A DNA stretch of 45,882 bases from a virus. Below are positions 6,614-14,708 of the stretch, piece by piece. A model generated the notes under the pieces. That model ran no database searches, was not told where the DNA came from, and saw nothing but the letters and a program-made list of their open reading frames with translations. The position numbers and the translations under genes were made by a program. Within the stretch, counting starts at the first letter, position 1; each line of letters starts with the position of its first letter. The stretch spans positions 1 through 45,882 of the IMG/VR virus record IMGVR_UViG_3300033144_001577. The stretch is one strand, 5' to 3'.

Positions 6614-7745
6614 GCTGTCAACTTACTATTATGTTGACATATGGGCTGGGGATAAGGGTTCCCCAGGTGCCATCCACATTAATCGCTCAACTAAAACGTC
6701 TGACCACCAGGAAGCATGCAGGATCGAAGAGCAATGGAGAATTGAAGCCGAAGAACAGTATCTCCAGAATGAGGTTATCTCTTCAGATACCATAAGTATG
6801 ACTTTGAGTCAGGCACTGAAACATGTCCATAATGATCGCTGGCAGCATAACCGGACAGGTGACAAGCCGGTTCAGCATATCGAGAAGGTTATTGAGTTGA
6901 CCGGGGATATATCGATTTCAGAGTTTTCCGGGAAGAAGGGTGCTATTCGTATCAATAACCTGAGAAACACTTTACTTGGTATGGACAACAATAAGGGTAG
7001 GGTGATCGGTAAAGAAACAGTGGATAGATATATGACCTCTGTTAAGACTCTACTGTTTGATGTTCGAGAGGATTTTCATCTTCATGATGAACTGCATATC
7101 CCCAGGATCAAGATGTACAACGTCAAGAACGCGCGGTCACGGACTCTAAGCTATGATGAAGAAGTCAAGCTGTTCAAAGCCATAACTAAATCTGATCCAA
7201 CCTTTGCCGGGTTGTGTCGGCTACTGCTGGATACTGGATTACGTTTATCCGAAGCATTAAAGATGGAATTTGATAAACACATCTTTCTTGATCAAAAACG
7301 AATTACGATCACGCCTGACCTTTCGAAATCTAAAAAGGTAAAGTCAGTACCCATGACCCGGACTGTATTTGAGATATTGAGGAAGAGAAGACTCATGGGT
7401 AACTCCAGACCATTCCCATTTAGAGCAGACGTATGTGGACATAAGTTTGCTAAATTCCGGAAACAGATTGGCTTTGGTGATCAAAAGGAATTCGTTATCC
7501 ATATGTTTCGACATACCTGTACAACCAGATTATTGCAGCAGGGTGTGGAAAAACCTATTGTACAAGCATGGTTAGGGCATTCGGATGCCAAGATGACAAC
7601 TCATTATGCTCATCTCGTTGTTGAGGATATGAGGGCTGGTGCTGACCTATTAGATAAACTGAGTACAAGTATCAGTGATAGTTATATGAGTATCAGTGCA
7701 GATTTACCGGAACAAGTTACACAGATGCAACCACAGCAGATTTAA
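6585..7745 (+). CDS. int: Tyrosine recombinase / integrase (386 aa)
   Basis: The catalytic set is complete: R220 (TGLRLSEAL), H306 and R309 (HMFRHTCTTRL), a GHS motif near residue 332 (WLGHSDAKM) and the nucleophile Y341 (HYAHL). N-terminal residues about 1-75 form an arm-binding-like domain and about 80-190 a core-binding domain. ATG 6585 follows AAGGGGGT; the frame is open to ATG 6564, which lacks a site. Integrases next to the RNA polymerase gene are known in marine T7-like podophages. The gene's 3' end carries two of five GTATCAGT repeats that continue downstream, and the C-terminal tail after Y341 (about 45 residues) is longer than usual. Confidence 0.93.
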   Translation: MAYRKKIGSKLSTYYYVDIWAGDKGSPGAIHINRSTKTSDHQEACRIEEQWRIEAEEQYLQNEVISSDTISMTLSQALKHVHNDRWQHNRTGDKPVQHIEKVIELTGDISISEFSGKKGAIRINNLRNTLLGMDNNKGRVIGKETVDRYMTSVKTLLFDVREDFHLHDELHIPRIKMYNVKNARSRTLSYDEEVKLFKAITKSDPTFAGLCRLLLDTGLRLSEALKMEFDKHIFLDQKRITITPDLSKSKKVKSVPMTRTVFEILRKRRLMGNSRPFPFRADVCGHKFAKFRKQIGFGDQKEFVIHMFRHTCTTRLLQQGVEKPIVQAWLGHSDAKMTTHYAHLVVEDMRAGADLLDKLSTSISDSYMSISADLPEQVTQMQPQQI

Positions 7746-7914
7746 TTAAATTTAAGTGCTTGAGATGATAACATTAAGTGAACTTTTGAGTATCAGTTGT
7801 GAGATCAAAGAAAATTATCAAGCGATTTCTTATCTAATTACATAAAAGTTCCTTCCTGTTGCATTTCAAGCACTTATCCTCACAAAAATCAGCTGTATCA
7901 GTCAGGGTATCAGT
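7669..7914 (+). repeat. GTATCAGT repeat cluster, putative attP arm sites
   Basis: Five exact direct copies of GTATCAGT lie at 7669, 7690, 7790, 7895 and 7907, spanning the end of the recombinase gene and the intergenic region. Short direct repeats flanking a core beside int are what arm-type integrase sites look like. The assignment to attP is inference. Confidence 0.55.
7754..7875. repeat. Nested inverted repeats, putative attP core region
   Basis: AAGTGCTTGAGATG (7754-7767) pairs with CATTTCAAGCACTT (7862-7875) with one mismatch. Inside, GAACTTTT (about 7780-7787) pairs with AAAAGTTC (about 7847-7854), and an AGAAA(A)T/GATTTCT hairpin sits at the centre. It could be recombinase core binding sites or a large transcript hairpin between int and the polymerase gene. 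No tRNA-derived segment is recognised. Confidence 0.5.
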
Positions 7915-7915
7915 C

Positions 7916-7937
7916 TTACAACACCTCTCTTAAGAGA
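7916..7937 (+). promoter_or_regulatory. Candidate phage promoter, copy 1
   Basis: One of three near-identical 22-base elements with core ACACCTCTCTTAAGAG (7921-7936), always in the same orientation and in intergenic DNA. It resembles the T7-type layout: a specific upstream part, an AT-rich TTAA where T7 has TATA, and a G-containing start. This copy precedes the RNA polymerase gene, so it would give autogenous amplification. A palindromic operator is the alternative reading. Confidence 0.5.
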
Positions 7938-7977
7938 AAACATAAACAAAACGGTTTTAGCCGTGAAAGGTGGTCAA

Positions 7978-10554
7978 TTGACTCAGATAGGAGTTAATAA
8001 GTTTAACCGTCAATGTGCTTTAGAAATGGAAGGGTTTGCTTTGGGAATAGATCGTTATCTTAATGTTATGAGAAAGATCCAAAATGATGCAGAAAAAGAT
8101 AACACAATCTTAACACCTGAGCAAAGACTTATGAATGGCTACATTTCAACTGCTGCTCTTATGTTAAAAAAAAAAATCATTAAAAAACAGAAGGGTAATA
8201 AATTATTTCACGAGATAAAATCCTTTTATAAAAATTATGATCCTACACGGTTAGTATTTATTACCATTCGATATTGTCTCAACTGTGATCCTAAAAATAA
8301 TGCTCTTGTTGGCCTTTGTGTTGGTTTAGGTAAACATATTGAAAAAGACTATGAATACCTTAAGTTACAAGAGATAGCTCCAGGTTACCTCACAGAGGTC
8401 GAGAGAAATCTCAGAAGTTCACATATCAAACATCGGCAAAAGGTTCTTGATCACGTTATAAATAAGGTTAAGTATGAGGATGAGAATGGTGAGGTTATTC
8501 AAGGAATCAGACATTTAAACTGGTCAGATGAGAAACGTTTTCATTACGGCAAGTTCCTGATTGAATGTTTGACTGAAGTTAAACCAAAATTTTTTAACAT
8601 TACTCATCAAACTAAAATGAAACGTATCAGCAACGCAAAATATGGGTTTGCTGGTCAGGCTAAATTTCTGGTCTTTGAGAAGACTGATGAGTTGATTGAC
8701 CTACTTCATAAGGCTCATGGTGAGTTGTGTATTATGGCACCTTTGGTCTATCCTTTTATTGTTGTGCCAAAAGAGTGGACATCAGCTTATGGTGGTGGGT
8801 TTCATACTCAATATAAATCTCTCAGAACGAAGATCCTCCGTACCAGGAATAAGAAGGCCATTAAGATTGCATCAGTTCACGGTATTGATGACATTCTTTC
8901 TACCTTAAATATCATCCAGAAGACAAAATGGAGAATCAATAAGAGAGTCCTCAAAGTCATGGATGATTGTAACAATATTGGTAAAGGTTATGGTGGTCTT
9001 CCGGTATGGGAAGATGAAGACATTGAGATTGATGGTAAGTTTCCATTGAAGGAACAGGTTAAGGATCATTGGAAAGATGATGACTTTGCTGAGTTAAAAA
9101 AGGCTAAGGATGAAGAAGTCCTTGAATGGCTGGCTGTCAAGGCAATAGCTCACGACATGTTCAACCGAGCAAGATCCAAACGGGAATCCTTACTATGGAA
9201 ACTCAGAGTTGCCAATAAATTTAAAGACGAACCTGAGCTTTATTTCACTTGGAATTGTGATTATCGTGGACGTATCTATTGTTATCAACCTTATATTAAT
9301 CCGCAGATGGATGATTCCGGAAAGGCTCTGATCGAGTTCGCTGAGGGGAAAACTTTAGGTAAACATGGGTTGAAACATTTATGTATCCATGGGGCTAACG
9401 TATTTGGTTTTGATAAGGCACCTTTGGAAGACCGCGTTCAGTGGGTCAAGGATCACGAAATGGAGATTCTTAATTCTGCTGATAATTCAATTGATGGTAT
9501 GGGTTTCTGGATGGATGCTGATAAGCCTTTCAATTTTTTGGCATTCTGTTACGAATATGCTGACTTCAGGAGGAATCCTGATAGCTTTAAAAGCCATCTG
9601 CCAGTACAACAAGATGGTACCTGTTCCGGGCTGCAACATTACTCTGCCCTACTCCGGGATAGTATTGGTGGGAAGGTTGTTAACCTGACTGCGGCCTTGG
9701 AGAAAGCTGATGTCTATGGTGAGGTTGCTAAAATTGTTAACGAAATGTTGATGGATGATATATTAAAAGGAGGCACAAATGCGCAATTAGCAAAAGCATG
9801 GAAGGATATCGGTGTGGATCGGAAGATATGTAAGCGTAATGTAATGACATTTTGTTATGGTGCTACTCGAACAGGGTTTACTTCTCAATTGATCGAACAT
9901 GTTCTGAAAGAAGGACTTAAATTCTCAGGCAAGGTGAAGACATTCAAGGCGTGTAATTACCTTGGCGGTTTAAATTGGTTAGCAATTGAGAAGACTCTTG
10001 TTAAGTCCGTGGAAGCAATGGAGTTTCTCCAGAAGACCGCATTCCTTATGGGTAAAGCTAATCTGGATCTTTGCTGGAATAGTCAGATTGATCTTAGGGT
10101 CAATCAGGATTACATGAAAACTGAGAGTAAACAAATGGATACTTATTGGGGTAGTGTTCGTATTAGACCAAGGTTTGCTCACAATAAACCAAAAGAGAAA
10201 AACGCTGTTGGTTCCCGAAATGGTATCGCACCCAACTTTATTCACTCGATGGATGCCAGTCATTTGATGCTCACTGCACTTAAATGTTACGAGAAGGGCA
10301 TAACTGCGTTCTCATTTATTCACGATTCTTTTGGCACTCACGCTGGAGATATGGAAACTATGTCACAGATTCTTAGGGAGACATTTAATGAAATGTACTC
10401 TGAGGATCTATTGGCTAAATTTGTTGATGATATCCGTACACAGATACCGCCAGAATTAGGTGAAGATTTTGAGAAGATCGTCACAGAGTATAAGCCAGAG
10501 ATGGGTTCACTGGATGTCAAGTGTGTCTTGGCATCCCCATATTTTTTCTCTTGA
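7978..10554 (+). CDS. Single-subunit DNA-directed RNA polymerase, T7-like (858 aa)
   Basis: Transcribes the phage middle and late genes. Hallmarks of the T7 family are present: the first catalytic Asp in QQDGTCSGLQHYSALL, the K/R/Y segment CKRNVMTFCYGATRTGF, a specificity-loop region (about IRPRFAHNKPKEKNAVGSRN), APNFIHSMDASHL, and the second catalytic Asp in FIHDSFGTHA. The length is close to T7 RNAP (883 aa). TTG 7978 follows AAAGGTGGT at a good distance; GTG 7963 is in frame but has no site. The promoter-like motif at 7916 lies directly upstream, and the following gap contains the strong ribosome site of the next gene. Confidence 0.95.
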   Translation: MTQIGVNKFNRQCALEMEGFALGIDRYLNVMRKIQNDAEKDNTILTPEQRLMNGYISTAALMLKKKIIKKQKGNKLFHEIKSFYKNYDPTRLVFITIRYCLNCDPKNNALVGLCVGLGKHIEKDYEYLKLQEIAPGYLTEVERNLRSSHIKHRQKVLDHVINKVKYEDENGEVIQGIRHLNWSDEKRFHYGKFLIECLTEVKPKFFNITHQTKMKRISNAKYGFAGQAKFLVFEKTDELIDLLHKAHGELCIMAPLVYPFIVVPKEWTSAYGGGFHTQYKSLRTKILRTRNKKAIKIASVHGIDDILSTLNIIQKTKWRINKRVLKVMDDCNNIGKGYGGLPVWEDEDIEIDGKFPLKEQVKDHWKDDDFAELKKAKDEEVLEWLAVKAIAHDMFNRARSKRESLLWKLRVANKFKDEPELYFTWNCDYRGRIYCYQPYINPQMDDSGKALIEFAEGKTLGKHGLKHLCIHGANVFGFDKAPLEDRVQWVKDHEMEILNSADNSIDGMGFWMDADKPFNFLAFCYEYADFRRNPDSFKSHLPVQQDGTCSGLQHYSALLRDSIGGKVVNLTAALEKADVYGEVAKIVNEMLMDDILKGGTNAQLAKAWKDIGVDRKICKRNVMTFCYGATRTGFTSQLIEHVLKEGLKFSGKVKTFKACNYLGGLNWLAIEKTLVKSVEAMEFLQKTAFLMGKANLDLCWNSQIDLRVNQDYMKTESKQMDTYWGSVRIRPRFAHNKPKEKNAVGSRNGIAPNFIHSMDASHLMLTALKCYEKGITAFSFIHDSFGTHAGDMETMSQILRETFNEMYSEDLLAKFVDDIRTQIPPELGEDFEKIVTEYKPEMGSLDVKCVLASPYFFS

Positions 10555-10599
10555 TCGTCTCACTTGTGGAACAGTTAACATTAATGAAAGGAGGTAGTT

Positions 10600-10764
10600 A
10601 TGGCGTTTTATGATCACGAGCTGGAGTGCTGGGTTGACTCATACGAGATTATGCTTTGCCCGGATAGCCGGGTTGACATTGATGTTGACCAAATCTTGTT
10701 CTCAGATAACCAGGAAGATGCTCTCAATGACCTCATCGATTACAAATATATGGAGGATTTCTGA
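10600..10764 (+). CDS. Unknown acidic protein (54 aa)
   Basis: ATG 10600 follows AAAGGAGGTAGTT. The product is strongly acidic, aspartate- and glutamate-rich, ending DLIDYKYMEDF. Acidic small proteins after the RNA polymerase often inhibit host DNA-binding enzymes, but no family is recognised. The stop overlaps the next start (TGATG). Confidence 0.6.
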   Translation: MAFYDHELECWVDSYEIMLCPDSRVDIDVDQILFSDNQEDALNDLIDYKYMEDF

Positions 10765-10889
10765 TGATAGTAAAGCGAAGATGTAACAACTGTGAATATG
10801 GTCAATGGGATAGTAGAGAAATGTTGAAGTGCAAAGGTTGTATCAACTTTAAAAACTATAAACCAATTAAGAAAGAGGAGAACAAATAG
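10764..10889 (+). CDS. Zinc-ribbon peptide (41 aa)
   Basis: CNNC (7-10) and CKGC (23-26) form a short zinc ribbon in a basic peptide (MIVKRRCNNCEYGQWD...). It lies between the acidic protein and SSB. It is not the missing zinc domain of the primase in any obvious way. Role unknown. Confidence 0.6.
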   Translation: MIVKRRCNNCEYGQWDSREMLKCKGCINFKNYKPIKKEENK

Positions 10890-10890
10890 T

Positions 10891-11565
10891 ATGGCTAAGG
10901 AGAAGAAGAAATCACCAATCACACCAGCAAGACCTTGTATTTATGCATTCTTGAAGCAACCGGATACCCGATGGAAGAAGACCGGTGAGTACAAGGTGTC
11001 ACTCGTATTCGATCAAGATGATGAGTTCATTGCTAAGGTTGAAGCCAAGGCCAAGAAAGAATTTAAGCTGGCTAAAGAGAACATGAAACCTGACCTTGCC
11101 AAACTTGCTGAGTATAACTCTCCTGTTAAACCGGAGTTGGATACTGAGAAGAACGAGACAGGCAACGTGATCCTGGCATTCAAGTCCAATGCTCAGTACC
11201 AGGACAAGAAGACCGAAGAGATCGTGCAAGTAGTCATGAAGGTCTTTGATGCTCAAGGCAACCGTATCAAAAATTTACCCAACATCGGTAATGGTTCCAA
11301 GCTGGCTATAAGTTTCAATCCTGTTAGCTCAGTGATCGTATCAGAGCACAAAAAGCTGGGTACAGAGGTCAACTGTTATCTTTCCCTGTGGATGAATGCA
11401 GTACAGCTTCTTGAACTGGTTGAGTTTAATCCTGATGGTACCAGTTATGGATTCGGTAAAGAAGAAGGTGGTTACGATGCCGGTGACCAGGAAGAAGATG
11501 GTGAGAATAGCTTTACGAGTCCTGATTCTACATCTGATACTGTTGTAGATCCGGATGAGTTTTAA
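10891..11565 (+). CDS. Single-stranded DNA-binding protein, T7 gp2.5-like (224 aa)
   Basis: Matches T7 gp2.5 in length (232), position before endonuclease I, basic N-terminus (MAKEKKKS) and acidic C-terminus (VVDPDEF). The C-terminal tail is what gp2.5 uses to contact polymerase and helicase. The core (about 15-185) has the expected OB-fold pattern with aromatic residues (PARPCIYAF, YKVSLVFDQDDEF, CYLSLWMNAVQLLELVEF). It binds ssDNA and organises the replisome. Stop overlaps the next start (TAATG). Confidence 0.9.
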   Translation: MAKEKKKSPITPARPCIYAFLKQPDTRWKKTGEYKVSLVFDQDDEFIAKVEAKAKKEFKLAKENMKPDLAKLAEYNSPVKPELDTEKNETGNVILAFKSNAQYQDKKTEEIVQVVMKVFDAQGNRIKNLPNIGNGSKLAISFNPVSSVIVSEHKKLGTEVNCYLSLWMNAVQLLELVEFNPDGTSYGFGKEEGGYDAGDQEEDGENSFTSPDSTSDTVVDPDEF

Positions 11566-12041
11566 TGGCAAAATTTCCAAGGCGAAAGGTACCTAACTTT
11601 TTCACAAGGGCGCACGGTAAGGATACCTATCACTCAGGTCTTGAGAAAATTAATCAAGATGCGCTACGAATGAAGGGAATCAAGTATGAATATGAATCCA
11701 GAAAGATTCCCTTCTTAGAACCGGCTAAGGCACGTCACTACACACCTGATTTCTTCCTACCTAATGGAATCATAATCGAAACAAAAGGAAGGTTCCTGTC
11801 TAAGGATCGACAGAAGCATTTACTGGTGAGGGATCAACATCCTGACCTTGAAATCCGCTTCGTATTCTCTCGTGCTAAGGCTCCAATTTATAAGAGGTCT
11901 AAGACCACTAATGCTATGTGGGCAGAGAAGTATGGGTTCCTATGGGATGAGAAACTTATTCCGGATGCATGGATAGCTGAACCGGTGAATGAGGTTTGGT
12001 TGAAAGCAGTTAAAGCACTTAAAAAAAAAGGAGGAAGATAA
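11565..12041 (+). CDS. Endonuclease I / Holliday-junction resolvase, T7 gp3-like (158 aa)
   Basis: The catalytic residues of T7 endonuclease I are conserved with the same spacing: E27 (SGLEKIN), D62 (YTPDFFLP), E72 and K74 (IIETKG), equivalent to E20, D55, E65 and K67. DRQKHLLVRDQHP and LIPDAWIAEP also follow the T7 protein. It resolves branched DNA before packaging and degrades host DNA. Overlaps both neighbours by TAATG. Confidence 0.93.
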   Translation: MAKFPRRKVPNFFTRAHGKDTYHSGLEKINQDALRMKGIKYEYESRKIPFLEPAKARHYTPDFFLPNGIIIETKGRFLSKDRQKHLLVRDQHPDLEIRFVFSRAKAPIYKRSKTTNAMWAEKYGFLWDEKLIPDAWIAEPVNEVWLKAVKALKKKGGR

Positions 12042-12271
12042 TGTTTAAATGGATTAAGAAACTCCTTGTGAAAGATTTTGCAACCTGTATCAAGCATATT
12101 ACTAAAACGCTGGGTGATCTTGAAGGTATGATGGAAACACGTTGGGAAATGATTGATGATATCAATGAGAAAGCTGAAGCCCTTGCTGTTAAGAAAGATA
12201 ATCATTTGAAGGAAATCAATAAAGCTGAAGGAACTTATGCCACCATTATGAAGTTCGTCAAACTGTCATAA
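12041..12271 (+). CDS. Helical unknown protein (76 aa)
   Basis: TAATG coupling to the endonuclease gene supports ATG 12041. The sequence is almost wholly helical and charged, with a heptad-like region (about residues 28-66) that could form a coiled coil. No domain recognised. Confidence 0.6.
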   Translation: MFKWIKKLLVKDFATCIKHITKTLGDLEGMMETRWEMIDDINEKAEALAVKKDNHLKEINKAEGTYATIMKFVKLS

Positions 12272-12287
12272 TACAGAAGTACTAAAT

Positions 12288-12326
12288 ACTCCTACCATCA
12301 TTGTAAACACAGTGGTGGTAGGGAGT
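12288..12326 (+). other. Strong intergenic hairpin
   Basis: ACTCCTACCATCATTGT (12288-12304) pairs with 12309-12326 over about 17 pairs including G-U pairs, with an AAAC loop and one bulge. There is no U-run, so it is more likely an RNA-processing or stability element than a terminator. Confidence 0.6.
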
Positions 12327-12343
12327 TAATGATAGGAGGTACT

Positions 12344-12603
12344 ATGATTGATGTGAAGATAAAAGGTGAAGAAGACACTGCACTAATCTATATGAGTAAT
12401 ATGAACCCTTATGACATTGGTAAAATTGTTGATGACGATTCTGAACTTGATGGTCGTTTGGTTATGCGAACTGCTACTACGATTGGGTTTGAAGTAATGT
12501 AATTAACTAAATGTGGCGAAGGTGCATGCTGGAGAAGTAGAAATAATTCTTTATGTGTTAAACTATTACCTAAAGGTACTGAGTTAATATTTACAGTCAT
12601 ATA
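12344..12603 (+). pseudogene. Unknown gene with in-frame TAA
   Basis: ATG 12344 follows GATAGGAGGTACT. The frame reads 52 residues (MIDVKIKGEEDTALIYMSN...) to TAA 12500, then stays open without a break for 33 codons (LTKCGEGACWRSRNNSLCV ... IFTVI) to TAA 12601, just before the helicase gene. The second part has protein-like composition and no start codon of its own in frame. A single nonsense change in an 86-residue gene is the simplest reading; the short 52-residue product is the alternative. Confidence 0.5.
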
Positions 12604-12614
12604 AGGGAGTGTCT

Positions 12615-14084
12615 ATGTTCATTGAAGGTATGTGGAAACCAGTAAAGTCAAGACGATTGCGGCTCGATGCTTGCAAGAAGTACGGACTCAGGTGTGACAA
12701 GGATCGAGAAGAGAAGAAGTTGTTAGCCTTTGATTACCATGATGCTAAGGGAAGTATAGTAGCACAACATATTTATCACATCGATCATTGGGATAAGAAA
12801 TTCTCATGGGAAGGTGATGTACATGCTGCTGGGAAACTCTATGGTCAGCATCTTTGGGAAGGTAGTAATAAACGATTGGTGATAGCTAAAGGTGAGCTTG
12901 ATACGGTTACTATCGCTCAGGCGTTCAATTTGAAATGGCCTGTCGTAGGTATTCCTGGTTACATGTTTGCTACAAAAATGATTAAACATAATTACGAATG
13001 GATTGACTCCTTTAATGACGTTGTGTTGGCCTTTGATACCACTGATGCTGGCTTACTTGCTGCTGAGGAGATCGCTTCATTGTTCACTCCCGGTAAAATC
13101 CGGATTATGAATTATGATGGATACCATGATGCTAACCATATGCTCATGGAGAATGCCAGGGATAAGATTGGTATTCAGGTCTTCAATGCTAAATCCTTCA
13201 GACCGGATGGTATCGTTTTTGGGGATGAGTTATGGGATGATTTGATTGCAGAACCACCTGTAGGTTTCAAAACTCCGTACCCTATCTTGAATGAGAGATT
13301 GAAAGGTTTTAGGAAAGGTCGTATCTTCTTACTTACTGCTGGTTCAGGGCTGGGTAAGTCTACGTTGGCTCATGAAATTGGTTATTCCTTGCTTGATGAA
13401 CAAGATCAGAAGGTTGGTGCCATGGCATTAGAAGAACCAAGGAAACGGTTAGGTGAACGATACTTGGCTATCAAATTAAATAAGCAGATTCATGTTGACC
13501 GGGAAGGTATCACTGAAGAGGAACTCCGTGCTGCCTATGATGCCACTATTAATTCTAAGAACTTCTGTCTGTATGATCATAGGGGTTCAAAAAATATTAA
13601 AACTTTACTTTCAAAGATTCGTTACATGGTTGTTGGCTTAGGTATGGAGTGGATTATTCTTGATCATATCTCAATTGTGGTCTCTGGTACTGAAGAGATT
13701 GCTGAATCAGAACGGAAGACGATTGATCGATTGATGACCGGGCTGGCTACAATGGTTGAAGAGCTGGACTTTGGATTGATTGCTATTGTTCATCTGAAAC
13801 GCAAGGATAAGGGTAAAGCTTACAATGAAGGTAGGCCAGTTGCCTTGAGTGATCTTAGGGGTTCCGGGTCATTGGAACAATTAAGTCATGTGGTTATATC
13901 CATGGAGCGAAACCAACAAGATGAAGAGGTTAAACATTTTAGCCAACTTCGTATCCTTAAAGATAGGGATATTGGTAACACAGGGTTAGCTGATGTTTTG
14001 GTTTATGATCCTGATACCGGTAGACTACAAGCTTCAGAGGAAAATCCCTTTGAAGGTGGGAATGACGAGAGGAGTGATTTCTAA
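12615..14084 (+). CDS. Replicative DNA helicase with degenerate primase domain, T7 gp4B-like (489 aa)
   Basis: Unwinds the replication fork. The C-terminal RecA-like helicase has Walker A GSGLGKST (243-250), the WIILDHISIVVS Walker B region and HLKRKDKGK with DLRGSG, as in T7 gp4. The TOPRIM-like region keeps the glutamate (AKGELDT, E94), D141 and D172 (HDAN). T7's DxD is DTTD here, so the second Asp (T7 D209) is Thr143. The four-cysteine zinc-binding domain of full-length T7 gp4 is absent; the gene begins about where the short form, gp4B, does. ATG 12615 follows AAGGGAGTG. It may be helicase only. Stop overlaps the next start. Confidence 0.92.
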   Translation: MFIEGMWKPVKSRRLRLDACKKYGLRCDKDREEKKLLAFDYHDAKGSIVAQHIYHIDHWDKKFSWEGDVHAAGKLYGQHLWEGSNKRLVIAKGELDTVTIAQAFNLKWPVVGIPGYMFATKMIKHNYEWIDSFNDVVLAFDTTDAGLLAAEEIASLFTPGKIRIMNYDGYHDANHMLMENARDKIGIQVFNAKSFRPDGIVFGDELWDDLIAEPPVGFKTPYPILNERLKGFRKGRIFLLTAGSGLGKSTLAHEIGYSLLDEQDQKVGAMALEEPRKRLGERYLAIKLNKQIHVDREGITEEELRAAYDATINSKNFCLYDHRGSKNIKTLLSKIRYMVVGLGMEWIILDHISIVVSGTEEIAESERKTIDRLMTGLATMVEELDFGLIAIVHLKRKDKGKAYNEGRPVALSDLRGSGSLEQLSHVVISMERNQQDEEVKHFSQLRILKDRDIGNTGLADVLVYDPDTGRLQASEENPFEGGNDERSDF

Positions 14085-14287
14085 TGAGTAATAAAATCAA
14101 TGATGGATTGGTTGGTAAGAGTACCGACAGAGATAAGTTTTGTTGGAATTGTAAGTATTATAAGAAAGAACAATATGAGAAACCTTGTAATACTTGTCAT
14201 GGAAGTAAAACTAATGGTGAACGCTACTGTTACAAGAACTGGAAGAAAGGAGTTGACTATGTGCCACAGCGGAGAGTGCCCATATGA
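14084..14287 (+). CDS. Cysteine-rich small protein (67 aa)
   Basis: TAATG coupling to the helicase gene. Cysteines pair as CWNC (20-23) and CNTC (35-38) with a further C at residue 49 (RYCYKNW), consistent with a zinc finger. It is basic. No function recognised; it could supply a nucleic-acid-binding zinc module to the replisome, but that is speculation. Confidence 0.55.
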   Translation: MSNKINDGLVGKSTDRDKFCWNCKYYKKEQYEKPCNTCHGSKTNGERYCYKNWKKGVDYVPQRRVPI

Positions 14288-14372
14288 GCATGAAGTGACT
14301 GGTGAATGTGAACTTCCGGTATATGATTGGATTACTGGAGATAAGTTTGAAGAATACCCTTTTGATGCATAA
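14259..14372 (+). CDS. Small acidic cysteine-containing protein (37 aa)
   Basis: ATG 14259 follows GAAAGGAGTTGACT inside the end of the previous gene, in another frame. Cysteines and histidines (MCHSGECPYEHEVTGEC) could bind a metal. The C-terminus is acidic. Function unknown. Confidence 0.5.
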   Translation: MCHSGECPYEHEVTGECELPVYDWITGDKFEEYPFDA

Positions 14373-14430
14373 TGCATATACAAACCTGAGCTTTTTAAAA
14401 GATACCTAATATATAGGGGGGAAAATAAAG

Positions 14431-14679
14431 ATGTCACTTGAACAATACCAATGCCCGTTCGGAAGAAAAACTGAGTTGGTTAAGAAGAGAGATGAACTTC
14501 AAAAGGAAGCAGATATTTTACTTACTAACTACCTCAGTCAGGTTAGTAAGATCGCTAAGTTGGAGAGTGAGAACCGTCACCTTTGGATCAGTAAAACCGA
14601 GTTAGAAACTCAGCTATACCATAGGCAACATAGGATGCCCCTACCTATGTTGGAACACATTGTTGAGATGTCCGAATAA
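14431..14679 (+). CDS. Coiled-coil protein (82 aa)
   Basis: ATG 14431 follows GGGGGGAAAATAAAG. Residues about 12-65 are heptad-like (LVKKRDELQKEADILLTNYL, then IAKLESENRHLW), so a dimeric coiled coil is likely. It stands between helicase and DNA polymerase. No family recognised. Confidence 0.6.
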   Translation: MSLEQYQCPFGRKTELVKKRDELQKEADILLTNYLSQVSKIAKLESENRHLWISKTELETQLYHRQHRMPLPMLEHIVEMSE

Positions 14680-14708
14680 GGTATGAATACCAAATGAAAG
14701 GATAACTT

